Source: Sphingobacteriaceae bacterium
Lineage (GTDB): Bacteria > Bacteroidota > Bacteroidia > UBA7662
Assembly: GCA_030682795.1 (NCBI GenBank)
Contig: JAUXNJ010000047.1
Location: 62,001 to 126,000, forward strand
DNA length: 64,000 nucleotides
Direction: 5' to 3'
Shown here: one piece after another, positions 1-10,683 of the stretch
How positions within the stretch are numbered: position 1 is the stretch's first letter
Layout of the letters: each line of letters starts with the position of its first letter
The notes under the pieces: generated by a model
Seen by the model: the letters and a program-made list of their open reading frames with translations, nothing else
Database searches by the model: none
What the model was told of the DNA's origin: nothing
Translations under genes and position numbers: made by a program

Positions 1-462
1 GGCTTTGATACTGTTTCCAAACTTAATTACTAAGCGTTTTTGATAGGCTTTCCCTCCTAATTGAAAGAGCTGAGAAAGCGCCTGAAAATCGGGCACACGA
101 GTTTTAGCGAGTCGTTGAAATTTATCAATAGCAACGGATAAACTTTCTTCATTGATAGGCTTGAGTAAATAATCAATGCTTAAATGCTTGAAAGCCTCTA
201 AAGCATATTCATTATGCGCTGTTGTAAAAATGACCGGAGTTTGGTTGTTCGTTTTTTCAAAGATTTCAAGACTTAATCCATCTCCCAATTGAATGTCTGC
301 GAGTATTAAATCAATTTCAGAAGGATGGGCGCCAAACCAATTCAAAGCACTTTCTACACTATCAAGCTTAGCAACTACCTCCAATGGTTGGATTATTTTG
401 GATAGGAGCTTTTCCATTCTCTGCATGGCCAATGGCTCGTCTTCGATGAGTACAATTTTCAT
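1..462 (-). CDS. LytTR-family response regulator (C-terminus beyond window edge)
   Basis: The protein starts MKIVLIEDEPLAMQRM and runs off the left edge after about 154 residues. The N-terminal receiver domain is visible: an acidic pair near residues 8-9, the phospho-acceptor aspartate in LILADIQLGDG, the switch Thr in VIFTTAHNEYALEAF, and the conserved Lys in DYLLKPI. The next residues (KRLVIKFGNSIKA) look like the first strand of a LytTR DNA-binding domain, which is the family usually paired with LytS-type kinases. The start codon overlaps the stop of the upstream kinase gene as ATGA, so the two are probably translationally coupled and form one two-component system. The output domain is cut off, so its identity is inferred. 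Confidence 0.88.
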   Translation of the reverse strand, partial: MKIVLIEDEPLAMQRMEKLLSKIIQPLEVVAKLDSVESALNWFGAHPSEIDLILADIQLGDGLSLEIFEKTNNQTPVIFTTAHNEYALEAFKHLSIDYLLKPINEESLSVAIDKFQRLAKTRVPDFQALSQLFQLGGKAYQKRLVIKFGNSIKA

Positions 463-3263
463 ACGGCTGTGATTAAGGGTAAATCCACTTGAAAATATTG
501 ATTTGTGCTGTTAATGTGCAGATTTTCTTTGAATATACTGGCGTAGCGCTGTTCCAAACTACTTAACCCAAATCCGGTGGAAGGCTCAGACTGCACCTTG
601 GGCTGGAGGTTATTCCGCACGGTTACATACTTTTGTGTACTGCTTATTTGAATTTGCAGTGGTTTTTGCGTGGTGATGGCATTGTGCTTAATAGCATTTT
701 CAACCAATAATTGTAAACTCATGGGCATCACCATTTGCTTTAAAGTATCAGAAGGTATGTTGATGTTGATTTTCAGATTTGCCCCGAAGCGTTGCTGTTG
801 CAAATAAATATAGGCTTCAACCAATACGAGTTCTTCTTTTAGTGAAATCAAATCGGTGTCTTTGTAAGTGAGTACAGACCTAAACAAGACGGAAAGTTTT
901 TCTACATAGGCGCTAGCCAGTTTTTGATCCTCTTCAATTAAGGCTAATAAGGTATTGAAAGAGTTGAATAAGAAGTGAGGGGAGACCTGACTTTTTAGTA
1001 ATTCGTATTGCGCTCTAACTTGCTCTACCTTGGCATTTTCCTCACTTTTGCGCTTATTTATTTTGGCCTTCACAAATAGTCGAACTAGTACCGCTGCACT
1101 CACCAAAACTATAAGGGCGAACCACCAGCGGGCATAAAATGGCTTTTTGATGATAAATCCATAGCTGCTTCTTTGAGCGAGGCTGAAATCGGGATAGAGA
1201 CTACTCTCAACTAATAATCGATAACTTCCAGAACGAAGTCCTTGCAAAAAAATCTCCCTTTTAGTTGTGCTTACCCACTCTTCATGAAAATCTAACAGTT
1301 TGTAGCGCATAAAAACCGCATCAGGAGCTCCGCCCCAAAGGGCATTGAGATAAAAGGACAAAGCATTTTTATTGGGTTCAAATACAGAATCAGCAGTTGG
1401 ATTTGGGTCATTTAATTGCACTTTAAATGCAGGCGCTTTGTGCAGATTAAGTATGTCTAAATCTAAGCTGATCAGGCCTTCTTTTACTCCAATCCATACT
1501 TTATTGTCAATTGAAAAGAGGGCATTGGTAATGCCTTCCGTGGCTTGAAAACCATAAAGTTTATTGATGTTGATGGCCTTTTTTTGCATTAAGTCCATGG
1601 CTCGTAAACCATCTGTAGTGCTGATTAATAATTGGTTGCCGTAAGTAGCTATGGCTGCAATTTCTACTTTGGGATAAGTGGCCTGTAGACCAAGTGCCGT
1701 CACATTTTTTCCAGCGAATTGTAGTAGGCCTTGATCCAAACTACTGAACCATATTGTGCCTTCTTGATCTTCCGTGATGGAGGTAACAATCCTGAACTCG
1801 CCAGCAGAACTTTGATTAAATTGCTGGAAGCGATTGGAGGCATGTACGAAAGCTCCCATGCCATCGGTTCCAATCCATAAACGGTCTTTTGAATCCACAA
1901 ATACCTGGTAAATGTAATAACTTCCAGGTCCGGTAGGATCAGCTTGTTTGAAAGCACTTACCCATTTTGATGGCTCCTTTGCATGTAGATCTATGGCGTA
2001 GAGCCCACCAAGCGTTCCTAAATAGAGTGTTTGCTGGTCCTTACTAGCCGCCATGCTAAATACGTTGGCATTATGCAGACCGTGGGCCGCGCCAACTTTC
2101 ACGAGTTTGCCTGCAGAGAGGCAAAAGAGACCCTGCCCATAGGTGCCGATCCACAAACGATCTTGTTGGTCTAAATGCAACGATAGTACGTTTAAAGCAT
2201 TGGTGCCCACCAAAAGTTCTAATTGGTGGGTTTCTTGTGTCCATTTATACAAACCATGGCTGGTACCGAGCCACATGTTATCTATACTTGCTTGGAGCAG
2301 GCTTTGAAGTTGTAATTGGGCAGGAAAGGTGAAAAGCCGAAAACCGATTTGACTGGCAACCACTCCAAACTGTGATGAAAGCCATATAAAGCCATTATCA
2401 TCGAACACAAAGTCATCAACACGCAGTGCTTTATTATTTAACGAAAACGGCAGTGGACGGAATTTTGCTGCCTTCTTTTCTTTCATCCACATTGTTCCAG
2501 CTTCATCAAGCACCCAAATGCGATCGAGGTAGGTATGTATTTTATTCAATCCAATCCCATTGCCTACAGCTATTTTTTGTTTGCTTTGATAGGCACTGAT
2601 TCCTCCTGATTGAAAGGCTATCCACATTTGACTGGAATCAGCACTTAAAGAGCCAATGAGTAAATCCTCTGTGGAATGTAGCGTGAGCTGTTTTTTTTCG
2701 GCTTTAAAGCGAATACTTACCAGGCCTTGATCCGTACCCGCCCATATTCTGCCTTTGAAGTGCTGTAGGTCGGTGATGCTCAAATCGGGCATGCCTTCTG
2801 TTTCATCAAAACGGAATAGGCGGTTTTTGGTTAAACAATAGAGCCCATCCCCCAAGCTGGCTATCCACAAATCGCCTTGTACACTTAAAATTTTACTGAT
2901 TGCAGCTTGAATTTGACCCTCTTCAGTCTCGAAAAGGGTAAAGCCTTGCTCTTGTTCCTGCCAGAGTTGCCCGGAAGCAGTACCCAACCAAAGTTGATTT
3001 TGATGCATACCAAAAGCAGTAACCTCTTCGGTTTGAGGCAACTCCGCAATTACCTCCCAGGTGTTCCCGTCAAAACGGCGCACCACTGGGCCTTGGGCAT
3101 GGAAAAGATAACTTGACGAACTTTTAAACAAGATACCCCCACGCATTTCGAGAGCGCCATCGGCAGGACTGAACAAACGGGTAGGAATTTGTTGCGATTG
3201 GCCACTTTTGGATGTCAAAATAAGTAGGACCAGCAGCAGTCTTGAAAGTAAAAGTCGTATCAC
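459..3263 (-). CDS. Two-component-propeller LytS-type sensor histidine kinase
   Basis: This 934-residue membrane kinase has an N-terminal signal region and then a long periplasmic sensor of repeated Trp-[ILV]-[GA]-[ST] blades (LWLGTASG, IWAGTDQG, LWIGTYGQG, LWIGTDGMG), which is the regulator beta-propeller fold. A Y_Y_Y-like domain follows (ends in LQGLRSGSYRLLV). Then come one membrane helix near residue 705 (WWFALIVLVSAAVLV) and a His_kinase/HATPase module. The phospho-acceptor histidine is in SPHFLFNSFN (about residue 763) and the N-box is LLVENAIKHN. The GTG start overlaps the stop of the upstream YceI-like gene as GTGA, and the stop overlaps the regulator start as ATGA. The ligand is unknown; relatives sense extracellular carbohydrate or envelope signals, but that is not shown here. 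Confidence 0.9.
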   Translation of the reverse strand: MIRLLLSRLLLVLLILTSKSGQSQQIPTRLFSPADGALEMRGGILFKSSSSYLFHAQGPVVRRFDGNTWEVIAELPQTEEVTAFGMHQNQLWLGTASGQLWQEQEQGFTLFETEEGQIQAAISKILSVQGDLWIASLGDGLYCLTKNRLFRFDETEGMPDLSITDLQHFKGRIWAGTDQGLVSIRFKAEKKQLTLHSTEDLLIGSLSADSSQMWIAFQSGGISAYQSKQKIAVGNGIGLNKIHTYLDRIWVLDEAGTMWMKEKKAAKFRPLPFSLNNKALRVDDFVFDDNGFIWLSSQFGVVASQIGFRLFTFPAQLQLQSLLQASIDNMWLGTSHGLYKWTQETHQLELLVGTNALNVLSLHLDQQDRLWIGTYGQGLFCLSAGKLVKVGAAHGLHNANVFSMAASKDQQTLYLGTLGGLYAIDLHAKEPSKWVSAFKQADPTGPGSYYIYQVFVDSKDRLWIGTDGMGAFVHASNRFQQFNQSSAGEFRIVTSITEDQEGTIWFSSLDQGLLQFAGKNVTALGLQATYPKVEIAAIATYGNQLLISTTDGLRAMDLMQKKAININKLYGFQATEGITNALFSIDNKVWIGVKEGLISLDLDILNLHKAPAFKVQLNDPNPTADSVFEPNKNALSFYLNALWGGAPDAVFMRYKLLDFHEEWVSTTKREIFLQGLRSGSYRLLVESSLYPDFSLAQRSSYGFIIKKPFYARWWFALIVLVSAAVLVRLFVKAKINKRKSEENAKVEQVRAQYELLKSQVSPHFLFNSFNTLLALIEEDQKLASAYVEKLSVLFRSVLTYKDTDLISLKEELVLVEAYIYLQQQRFGANLKININIPSDTLKQMVMPMSLQLLVENAIKHNAITTQKPLQIQISSTQKYVTVRNNLQPKVQSEPSTGFGLSSLEQRYASIFKENLHINSTNQYFQVDLPLITAV

Positions 3264-3841
3264 GGTTTGAGTACTCCTGTTACTTTCACCTGTATTTCCT
3301 CCGCGATTTTTTGGTACACAATGCGAGGAATGGCGATATCATGATCTTCTAGAAGCAAGCTAAACTGGCTCTGGTAGCTAATCACATCGCCTTTGACTTC
3401 TATTTGGACCTTTATTATTCGTTCTTTTTTGCGGCCATGGATGTCGAGTATTCCTTTGGCACGAACATGGTAAATTCCATTTTTTTCTGGATCAAAGCTA
3501 TCAATGAGCTTTGCGCTGAAGGTTGATTTGGGATATTTATGGATCTCTAGATAATTTTCGAAAAAATGTTCTTGTTGCAATGGACTGTTAAATCCTTTGA
3601 ATCCGTCGTTTTTTACATAAATCAGCAGTTGTTGCTTTTGCAAGTCTATCACTCCAGTAACCGACTTATTATTGGCTTTAATCAGTTCTAGAGGGGCTTC
3701 AGAAATAAATTCTATATTGGTTTCTTTAAGAAGCAATTGTTGAGATACGCCCCACAGTGGGAGACTTACCAATGAAAGCATCAACCAGCACCAGCGGCTC
3801 AATACAATTCTACTCGCAAGATGTTCCGTACCGGAATCCAT
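3260..3841 (-). CDS. YceI-like lipocalin-fold secreted protein
   Basis: This protein of about 193 residues has a signal-like segment (WCWLMLSLVSLPLWGVSQQ) followed by a YceI-type domain: GVIDLQKQQLLIYVKNDGF, then the EHFFENYLEIHKYPKSTF block that matches the family's typical HF..YLe..kYP.a.F pattern, then GILDIHGRKKE. YceI proteins bind isoprenoid or other lipids in the periplasm; the ligand here is unknown. I chose the ATG at 3841 over a TTG 18 bases upstream. Either start lies inside the upstream small gene, giving an overlap of 43 bases or more. The gene is coupled to the kinase downstream through GTGA, so it may be part of the signal input of that system (inference). Confidence 0.75.
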   Translation of the reverse strand: MDSGTEHLASRIVLSRWCWLMLSLVSLPLWGVSQQLLLKETNIEFISEAPLELIKANNKSVTGVIDLQKQQLLIYVKNDGFKGFNSPLQQEHFFENYLEIHKYPKSTFSAKLIDSFDPEKNGIYHVRAKGILDIHGRKKERIIKVQIEVKGDVISYQSQFSLLLEDHDIAIPRIVYQKIAEEIQVKVTGVLKP

Positions 3842-4095
3842 ATGCCACCCTTTAAACAAATATTGTGGGTGTCACAAGACCAAACCGTAGTTTGTACCAT
3901 AAAATCACCCTCTAAGGCTCTAAAATACAACCTTACTTTCACATGATGAAGGTTTCCAAGGCGCATGGCATAATAAAGTCTATGTAGCAGATCTGGCTCG
4001 GCTTGAACCTCGACCTCTTTGAAATTTAATCCTTTTACAAAGGCTTTATCAATTTCAGAATAAATCTGGGCTGGAAGAGAAAGTGATGCATTCAT
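3799..4095 (-). CDS. Small conserved protein of unknown function (98 aa)
   Basis: This small soluble protein has no signal peptide. Its C-terminal half reads FMVQTTVWSCDTHNICLKGGIWIPVRNILRVEL, a pattern I associate with a short conserved Bacteroidota family in which a TTVWa...vvLKGG..iPi..I..V core forms a beta-rich fold. The function is unknown. It is the first gene of a minus-strand chain with the YceI-like gene, the propeller kinase and the LytTR regulator, and its 3' end overlaps the YceI-like gene by 43 bases. It sits directly downstream of the yidC terminator, so it probably has its own promoter in the 87 bases before the start, where the best near-match is TAATTTCG. Confidence 0.6.
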   Translation of the reverse strand: MNASLSLPAQIYSEIDKAFVKGLNFKEVEVQAEPDLLHRLYYAMRLGNLHHVKVRLYFRALEGDFMVQTTVWSCDTHNICLKGGIWIPVRNILRVELY

Positions 4096-4182
4096 GACCT
4101 TATTTTTTTACGATAATAATCGACCCTCCCAAATCACCGAAATTAAATCATCCGAACGCGTAATTTTTTGATCTGAAGGGGT

Positions 4183-4207
4183 AAAAAAAAACCGCCCGAA
4201 GGCGGTT
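4183..4207 (-). terminator. Rho-independent terminator of pyrG-yidC
   Basis: On the minus strand a 7-bp stem AACCGCC / GGCGGTT with a TTCG tetraloop is followed by an uninterrupted run of Ts. It lies 5 bases past the yidC stop codon, as expected for the end of that operon. Confidence 0.9.
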
Positions 4208-4211
4208 AATA

Positions 4212-6014
4212 TTATTTTTTCTTACCTGCAGCTTTGGCTTGCTGTTGCTGCTGAGCCGCTTTACTGATGGATTCGAGTTTTTCTTGGAACTTCGAGCGCT
4301 TTACAGGCTTTTTCTTGTTTTCTTGAATTTTACGATGAATCGCGTCTTCGTCGATTACAAATCTACGTACTACCCACTGCTGCGTAAAGGTGATCATGTT
4401 GGCCAAGAAATAATAGTAACTCAAGGCAGATGAATAGCTGTTCAAAACAGGCAAAAACACCAAAGGCATGATGTAGCCAATATATTTCATTTGGCCAGTT
4501 GCACCAGTGATCTGATTATTCATACGGGTATAAATGATGGTGGAAACCGTCATTAACAAGGTGAATAAACTTACGTGCGCCCCATAAAATGGAATGTGAA
4601 AGGGGAGGTCTAATATTGAATCGTAACTTGATAGGTCATCGGCCCACAAAAACGGCTGCTGACGCAATTCAATGGATGCTGGGAAGAAGTTAAATAAGGC
4701 GATGAGGATTGGAAACTGTAATAAAAGCGGAAAACAGCCACCCAGCGGATTAACGCCAGCCTTTTGAAAGAGCTTCATTTGCTCGGACTGCACTTTTTGT
4801 GGTTCTTTTTCGTATTTGGCCTTGAGTTCATCGATTTCCGGCTTCAATACTTTCATTTTGGCTGCCGATAAATAAGATTTATAGGTTAGCGGGAAAAGTA
4901 GGACCTTGAAAATGAGGGTGAGGATGAAAATGATTAGACCATAATTCAAACCAAATGAATCCAACCAATTGAAAGTAGTAATTACAAAAAGACGGTTTAC
5001 CCAGCCAAAAATGCCCCAACCCAGAGGTACTTGCTTCTCAAGTCCCAAATCAAAGGTTTTGAGCGTTTGGAAGTGGTTAGGGCCGAAATAGAAGTCCATG
5101 CCATAGGTTTCTGTTGCTTTATGCTTGATTGGCAGCACCAAATCGGCATTGTATTTAGCTACGTGCGTATCCGACAACAGTGGGCCTCCGCCAATTTTTC
5201 CTTCTTCAAAAGATTCGCGGGCAATAAGACTCGTTACAAAGAACTTTTGTTTGAAGGAAACCCATTTTACCAAGTTTTTAAGATCTTCTGAATCATCTTT
5301 GGTGATGGTTAGGTAGTCTGGGCTATCGTTAACGTATTTATAATAGATATCGAGAACTTTTCGCTGGTCTTCTATATCTTTCTCTTGCGACGGGGTGTTC
5401 ATACTCCAATGAAGCGTAGTGTAGCTAATATTGGAAGCCAATATTTGCTCCATGCCCACCAGGTTTACTTCATGTCCCACCAAATAACTGTTGGTGCGTA
5501 CATAATAGCTGTGTTGAATGTAGCGGTTATCATCGAGCGCCAATCTAAAGCTCAATGAGGTGTCTGTTTTGCTTACAACGCTAAAAAACAAGTCCGCCGT
5601 TTCGATGGTACGTCCCCCTGCAGAATAGCTGTAAGAATAGCGCGACTGTCCTTTTTCGAATAAGATTAAAGGTGTTTTGGAGTAATTTTTGAATTCTTTT
5701 AGCTCTACCTCTTCTATGGCTCCACCCTTTGTATTTAACCGAATGGCGATCAGGTTATTTTCAAGAGTCAATTGCGATTCTTTGCCGGTTGCAAATGGCG
5801 CAAAAACGCCGTAGTTAGCCGCTGCCGCAGCCTGTACTAAACTATCCTCTTCAGGAAGTTCTTCGGTCAGGTTTGTAGTAGAGTCGACACTGATTTCAGT
5901 TTGTATGCTGGCCGGTGCTATTTCTTTAACGGGCGGTTCAGGCAAAAAGAACATGTTGAACACCACCAGGATGATGCCGATTAAGAAAAGTCCGACGATG
6001 GAATTACGATCCAT
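4212..6014 (-). CDS. yidC: Membrane protein insertase YidC
   Basis: YidC inserts and folds proteins in the inner membrane, with or without SecYEG. The 600-residue product begins MDRNSIVGLFLIGIILVVF, the usual Bacteroidota N-terminal membrane anchor. A large periplasmic beta-domain follows (to about residue 360), and then the conserved five-helix core, including LLFPLTYKSYLSAAKMK, NPLGGCFPLLLQFPILIALF and the late helix LPVLNSYSSALSYYYFLAN. A basic tail ends KAAGKKK. I use the ATG at 6014 rather than a TTG nine bases upstream because family members start MDRNS. It lies 28 bases after pyrG and ends at a strong terminator, so the two genes appear co-transcribed. Confidence 0.96.
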   Translation of the reverse strand: MDRNSIVGLFLIGIILVVFNMFFLPEPPVKEIAPASIQTEISVDSTTNLTEELPEEDSLVQAAAAANYGVFAPFATGKESQLTLENNLIAIRLNTKGGAIEEVELKEFKNYSKTPLILFEKGQSRYSYSYSAGGRTIETADLFFSVVSKTDTSLSFRLALDDNRYIQHSYYVRTNSYLVGHEVNLVGMEQILASNISYTTLHWSMNTPSQEKDIEDQRKVLDIYYKYVNDSPDYLTITKDDSEDLKNLVKWVSFKQKFFVTSLIARESFEEGKIGGGPLLSDTHVAKYNADLVLPIKHKATETYGMDFYFGPNHFQTLKTFDLGLEKQVPLGWGIFGWVNRLFVITTFNWLDSFGLNYGLIIFILTLIFKVLLFPLTYKSYLSAAKMKVLKPEIDELKAKYEKEPQKVQSEQMKLFQKAGVNPLGGCFPLLLQFPILIALFNFFPASIELRQQPFLWADDLSSYDSILDLPFHIPFYGAHVSLFTLLMTVSTIIYTRMNNQITGATGQMKYIGYIMPLVFLPVLNSYSSALSYYYFLANMITFTQQWVVRRFVIDEDAIHRKIQENKKKPVKRSKFQEKLESISKAAQQQQQAKAAGKKK

Positions 6015-6042
6015 GAATATCAATTTAAGGCTGCAAAACTAA

Positions 6043-7773
<1,731 letters not shown>

Positions 7774-7804
7774 CTACAAAAACTAAAAGGATTCTTCTAA
7801 ACAA

Positions 7805-9169
7805 TTAGGCCTCAGTGCTTTCGGGGGATTCATCCGCAAGGGGCTCCACAATCAGCACAAAGCGCTCTTGTCCAGTTACTTCCACTTTTTTGCCAGCATC
7901 TATCCAGCCAAAGGTTGCCTTGGCTTCATAAGCCATGCCATCAATTTCAATTTTGCCACTTGGTCGCAAAGGGGTAAGGGTTAGTGCCGTGTTGCCAATC
8001 AGGTGCGCCTGTTGGTTGGCAACTACATAGCCTTCTTCAACACTTTGGGTGCTGTTGAGGATGAGCTTGCGAAGCGGACCTTGCTGCAAGATTTTCTCCC
8101 CAAAAAGCAAAGAAATGGTGAGCACGGTGGCAAAGGGTATCAGCACTACTGCCAAAGCTTCTACTACACTGGTGCTGGCAGGATTTGTGATTTCAAAGTC
8201 GAAGCCATCGTTTTCGAGCAAGGCACTCACCAGCGAAAACAACAGGAATGAAATTCCAGCTAAGCCGGCTACTCCAAAGCCGGGTAATACAAAAATTTCG
8301 ACCGCTAACAATATCAAGCCTACTAAAAACAGGAGGATTTCCCAGTTTTCGGCCAAGCCTTCTAAATACAAAGGGGCAAAGTATAAGATGGCTGCGAGGA
8401 TGGATGCCACCAGCGGAAAACCAATGCCAGGACTCTGCAATTCGAAATAAATACCGCCAATGATGATTAAAATGAGGATGCCACTGATAGCGGGGTTGAT
8501 GAGCCAATTAATCGCCCGGTCGGTAGCCGTGAGCTTTTGCTCCACAATGGTGTAATTTTCTACACCGGCCAAAGCCAATACCTCGGCTATGTTCTCTGCT
8601 TCTCCATTGCAATAGCCGTTTTGCATGGCTTCTGTGCTGGTAAAAGTGAGTACTTTGCCAGAATCAATGACTCCTGGAATATACACTGACGGATCGACCA
8701 TGGCTTCGGCGATTTTGGGATCACGGCCAGTGCTTTGAGCAGTGGCACGCATGGTGGAGCGCATGTAAGATTGGTACTTATCGGGAACCACTTCCCCGGT
8801 TTGATTTACTACCGTAGCAGCTCCAATGCTGGCACTTTTGCGCATATAAATGCTGTCGCAGGCAATCGAAATCAAGGCGCCTGCTGAGGCAGCGTTGTTA
8901 TCGATAAAGACCAACACGATGGGTTTAGCATTCAGTAATTTAGTTCTGATGCTGTCGGCCATATCCACCAAACCACCATAGGTATTCATGTGGATGAGAA
9001 TGTAGTTGGCCCCCATGGCTTCGGCCTCTTCCACAGCCTTTTGGGTGTTGCGCCAGGCGGGTGGGCCAATTTCCTGCTTGATGTCGAATTTATAAACGAG
9101 CTGCTTTTCCTGAGCCATAGAAAGCAAAGGCAACAACGCAGTGAGGAGGAGGGTAAACAGCTTTTTCAT
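7805..9169 (-). CDS. NfeD-family membrane-bound ClpP-class serine protease
   Basis: The 454-residue protein has a signal peptide (MKKLFTLLLTALLPLLSMAQ) and then a ClpP-like serine protease domain. The oxyanion/nucleophile region is FIDNNAASAGALISIACDSIYM, with the Ser of SAGA as likely nucleophile. Four or five membrane helices follow (ISGILILIIIGGIYFEL, ILLFLVGLILLAVEIFVLPGFG), and the protein ends in a small OB-fold domain typical of long NfeD proteins (GKIEIDGMAYEAKA...KKVEVTGQE). Long NfeD proteases usually act with a stomatin/slipin partner, which is not next to this gene. The amidase gene is 39 bases upstream, so co-transcription is possible. Confidence 0.88.
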   Translation of the reverse strand: MKKLFTLLLTALLPLLSMAQEKQLVYKFDIKQEIGPPAWRNTQKAVEEAEAMGANYILIHMNTYGGLVDMADSIRTKLLNAKPIVLVFIDNNAASAGALISIACDSIYMRKSASIGAATVVNQTGEVVPDKYQSYMRSTMRATAQSTGRDPKIAEAMVDPSVYIPGVIDSGKVLTFTSTEAMQNGYCNGEAENIAEVLALAGVENYTIVEQKLTATDRAINWLINPAISGILILIIIGGIYFELQSPGIGFPLVASILAAILYFAPLYLEGLAENWEILLFLVGLILLAVEIFVLPGFGVAGLAGISFLLFSLVSALLENDGFDFEITNPASTSVVEALAVVLIPFATVLTISLLFGEKILQQGPLRKLILNSTQSVEEGYVVANQQAHLIGNTALTLTPLRPSGKIEIDGMAYEAKATFGWIDAGKKVEVTGQERFVLIVEPLADESPESTEA

Positions 9170-9208
9170 GCGCTTGCAAGTTACTCAATGTTGGGCTTGT
9201 ATGGGATA

Positions 9209-9823
9209 TCAACCTGCCGGGAGTTGCAATTTTTCCCAATCGAACAATTGGCCGGGGTCGCCACGACGAGTTGGGGCATAAGCATCGTGGCCTACCACGG
9301 TTAGTTTGCTTTTTTGGAAGGAGGGAAGTTCTTGTTCCAATTTATCTAAAAGCCAAATCAAGGCAACGTATTGCGCATCGGTAAATCCTTTATCGCTATC
9401 GGAGATGGCATCGTAATTTTTTACGCCGAGCAGCGCCATTTCTGCAGCAGTACCTATGGCCATCATTTCAATGCCAATGGAGCGGCCATTGAGGGCGTTT
9501 TCGTGGTGAGGCGGATGGGGTAAACGGCCTTTGCCAGCATGAAAAGCTACCCGGTTATGCGGAACCAATTGATAAATACTTCCATCGCGCGCAATGAGGT
9601 AGTGGGCCGAGAGCTTGTATTTCACAAAAATGTCGATGATGGGCGCGAGCTCGTAGGGCGACTCCGGCTTCTGGAGGGCATTGCTGATGTAATGCAGCAT
9701 CACATGGGTAACGGTACCCGTTCGGGGAGCTGAGCAATGGGACGGAAGTGGTAATGGCTGGATGTCTTGCCCTTGAACGCAGGAAGCTGATAGCCAAAGG
9801 GCGAAAATGATTAATATACGCAT
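9209..9823 (-). CDS. N-acetylmuramoyl-L-alanine amidase (AmpD/Amidase_2 type)
   Basis: This enzyme cleaves the bond between MurNAc and L-alanine in peptidoglycan. The 204-residue product has a secretion signal (MRILIIFALWLSASCVQGQ; the Cys is not in a convincing lipobox). The zinc-amidase signature is complete: the first ligand His in HVMLHYISN, substrate and fold residues in LSAHYLIARDGSIYQLV, the conserved Glu in IGIEMM, and the C-terminal HDAYAPTRRGDPG, which matches the HxxIAPxRKxDPG motif holding the last His and Asp. Export suggests periplasmic wall turnover rather than cytoplasmic muropeptide recycling. It overlaps the 3' end of the upstream glycosyltransferase gene by 13 bases. Confidence 0.88.
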   Translation of the reverse strand: MRILIIFALWLSASCVQGQDIQPLPLPSHCSAPRTGTVTHVMLHYISNALQKPESPYELAPIIDIFVKYKLSAHYLIARDGSIYQLVPHNRVAFHAGKGRLPHPPHHENALNGRSIGIEMMAIGTAAEMALLGVKNYDAISDSDKGFTDAQYVALIWLLDKLEQELPSFQKSKLTVVGHDAYAPTRRGDPGQLFDWEKLQLPAG

Positions 9824-10683
9824 TTGTAGTTTTTATATTCAAATGGCCGCCAACCGGTTTGCTGCTCTAGCCAATATAAGAAACGACTTTTGAGTGTCCA
9901 TCGTGCTTGGGTAGGGTCGAAACTGAAGGTCCAATTTTGTTTTTGAATACGCGGCTGCATCACTTGCGGGTGGGTGCCGCTAAAGTGCTTCAAAATATCG
10001 ATCTGACTGTAATCAAATTGTTTCACTTTGGGGATTTCTTTGTCAACCCATTGGTCGTTATGCCACATTTTGTGAAACGACTGCTGTTTGGCTTGCTGCA
10101 ATTCGGGATGTTTCACCCAACCATAGTGATAAATGGAGGCGGGAATAGCTGCTACCGCCAGTTTTTTGCCTGCTTTTCTAAATCCTTGGGCATCGCGGTA
10201 TGATTGAATGCGCTTATCGTTGCGTATCACCCTGATTTCTTTTCGGTACCAGCGCCGGCTGGCTCCCACATAGTCATACGATCCGTAAAAATGAGTGTAA
10301 TCGAATAAGAGGCCTTCCACTTCGTTTTTATCTTGGTAAAAAGCCATGGCATTTTTTACAGTATCGATGTATTTTTCATGTAAAACTTCATCAGCTTGAA
10401 TGTAAAAGGCCCAGTCGGCTTCAGGATGAATGAGCTGGAAAGCCTTGTCGGTTTCAAGGGCGAGTACGCGTCCGCCTTCGCGCAGGCTATCGTCCCATAC
10501 TGATTGTTCAATCCTGATTTTAGGGTCTTGAATGCTATGAATTAGTGCTAAGGTGTTGTCGTCGGATTGGCCCAGCAGTACCACCACTTCATCACAAAGC
10601 GGTAAAATTGAGCGGATGGCTTCTACGGCTGGATAATCAAATTTGACAGCATTGCGAATGATGGTAAAGCCACTAACGAACAT
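9811..10683 (-). CDS. Family-2-like glycosyltransferase (290 aa)
   Basis: The product starts MFVSGFTIIRNAVKFDYP. It has the GT2-like order FTIIRN, then CDEVVVLLGQSDDNT (the position of the usual DEIIVVDSGSTD motif, here altered to LGQSDD), then ADWAFYIQADEVLHE (DxD-like position). It has no membrane helices. I chose the ATG at 10683 rather than an upstream one because the family's fold begins at FVSGF; this start overlaps the upstream glycosyltransferase stop by 11 bases. It is probably involved in LPS or surface glycan assembly together with the adjacent transferase, but donor and acceptor are unknown. Confidence 0.75.
   Translation of the reverse strand: MFVSGFTIIRNAVKFDYPAVEAIRSILPLCDEVVVLLGQSDDNTLALIHSIQDPKIRIEQSVWDDSLREGGRVLALETDKAFQLIHPEADWAFYIQADEVLHEKYIDTVKNAMAFYQDKNEVEGLLFDYTHFYGSYDYVGASRRWYRKEIRVIRNDKRIQSYRDAQGFRKAGKKLAVAAIPASIYHYGWVKHPELQQAKQQSFHKMWHNDQWVDKEIPKVKQFDYSQIDILKHFSGTHPQVMQPRIQKQNWTFSFDPTQARWTLKSRFLYWLEQQTGWRPFEYKNYKCVY

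Noticed and set aside
8049-8450. A 133-codon plus-strand open frame opposite the NfeD gene
   Set aside because: It is low in complexity, fully antisense, and mirrors the hydrophobic codons of the NfeD membrane helices.
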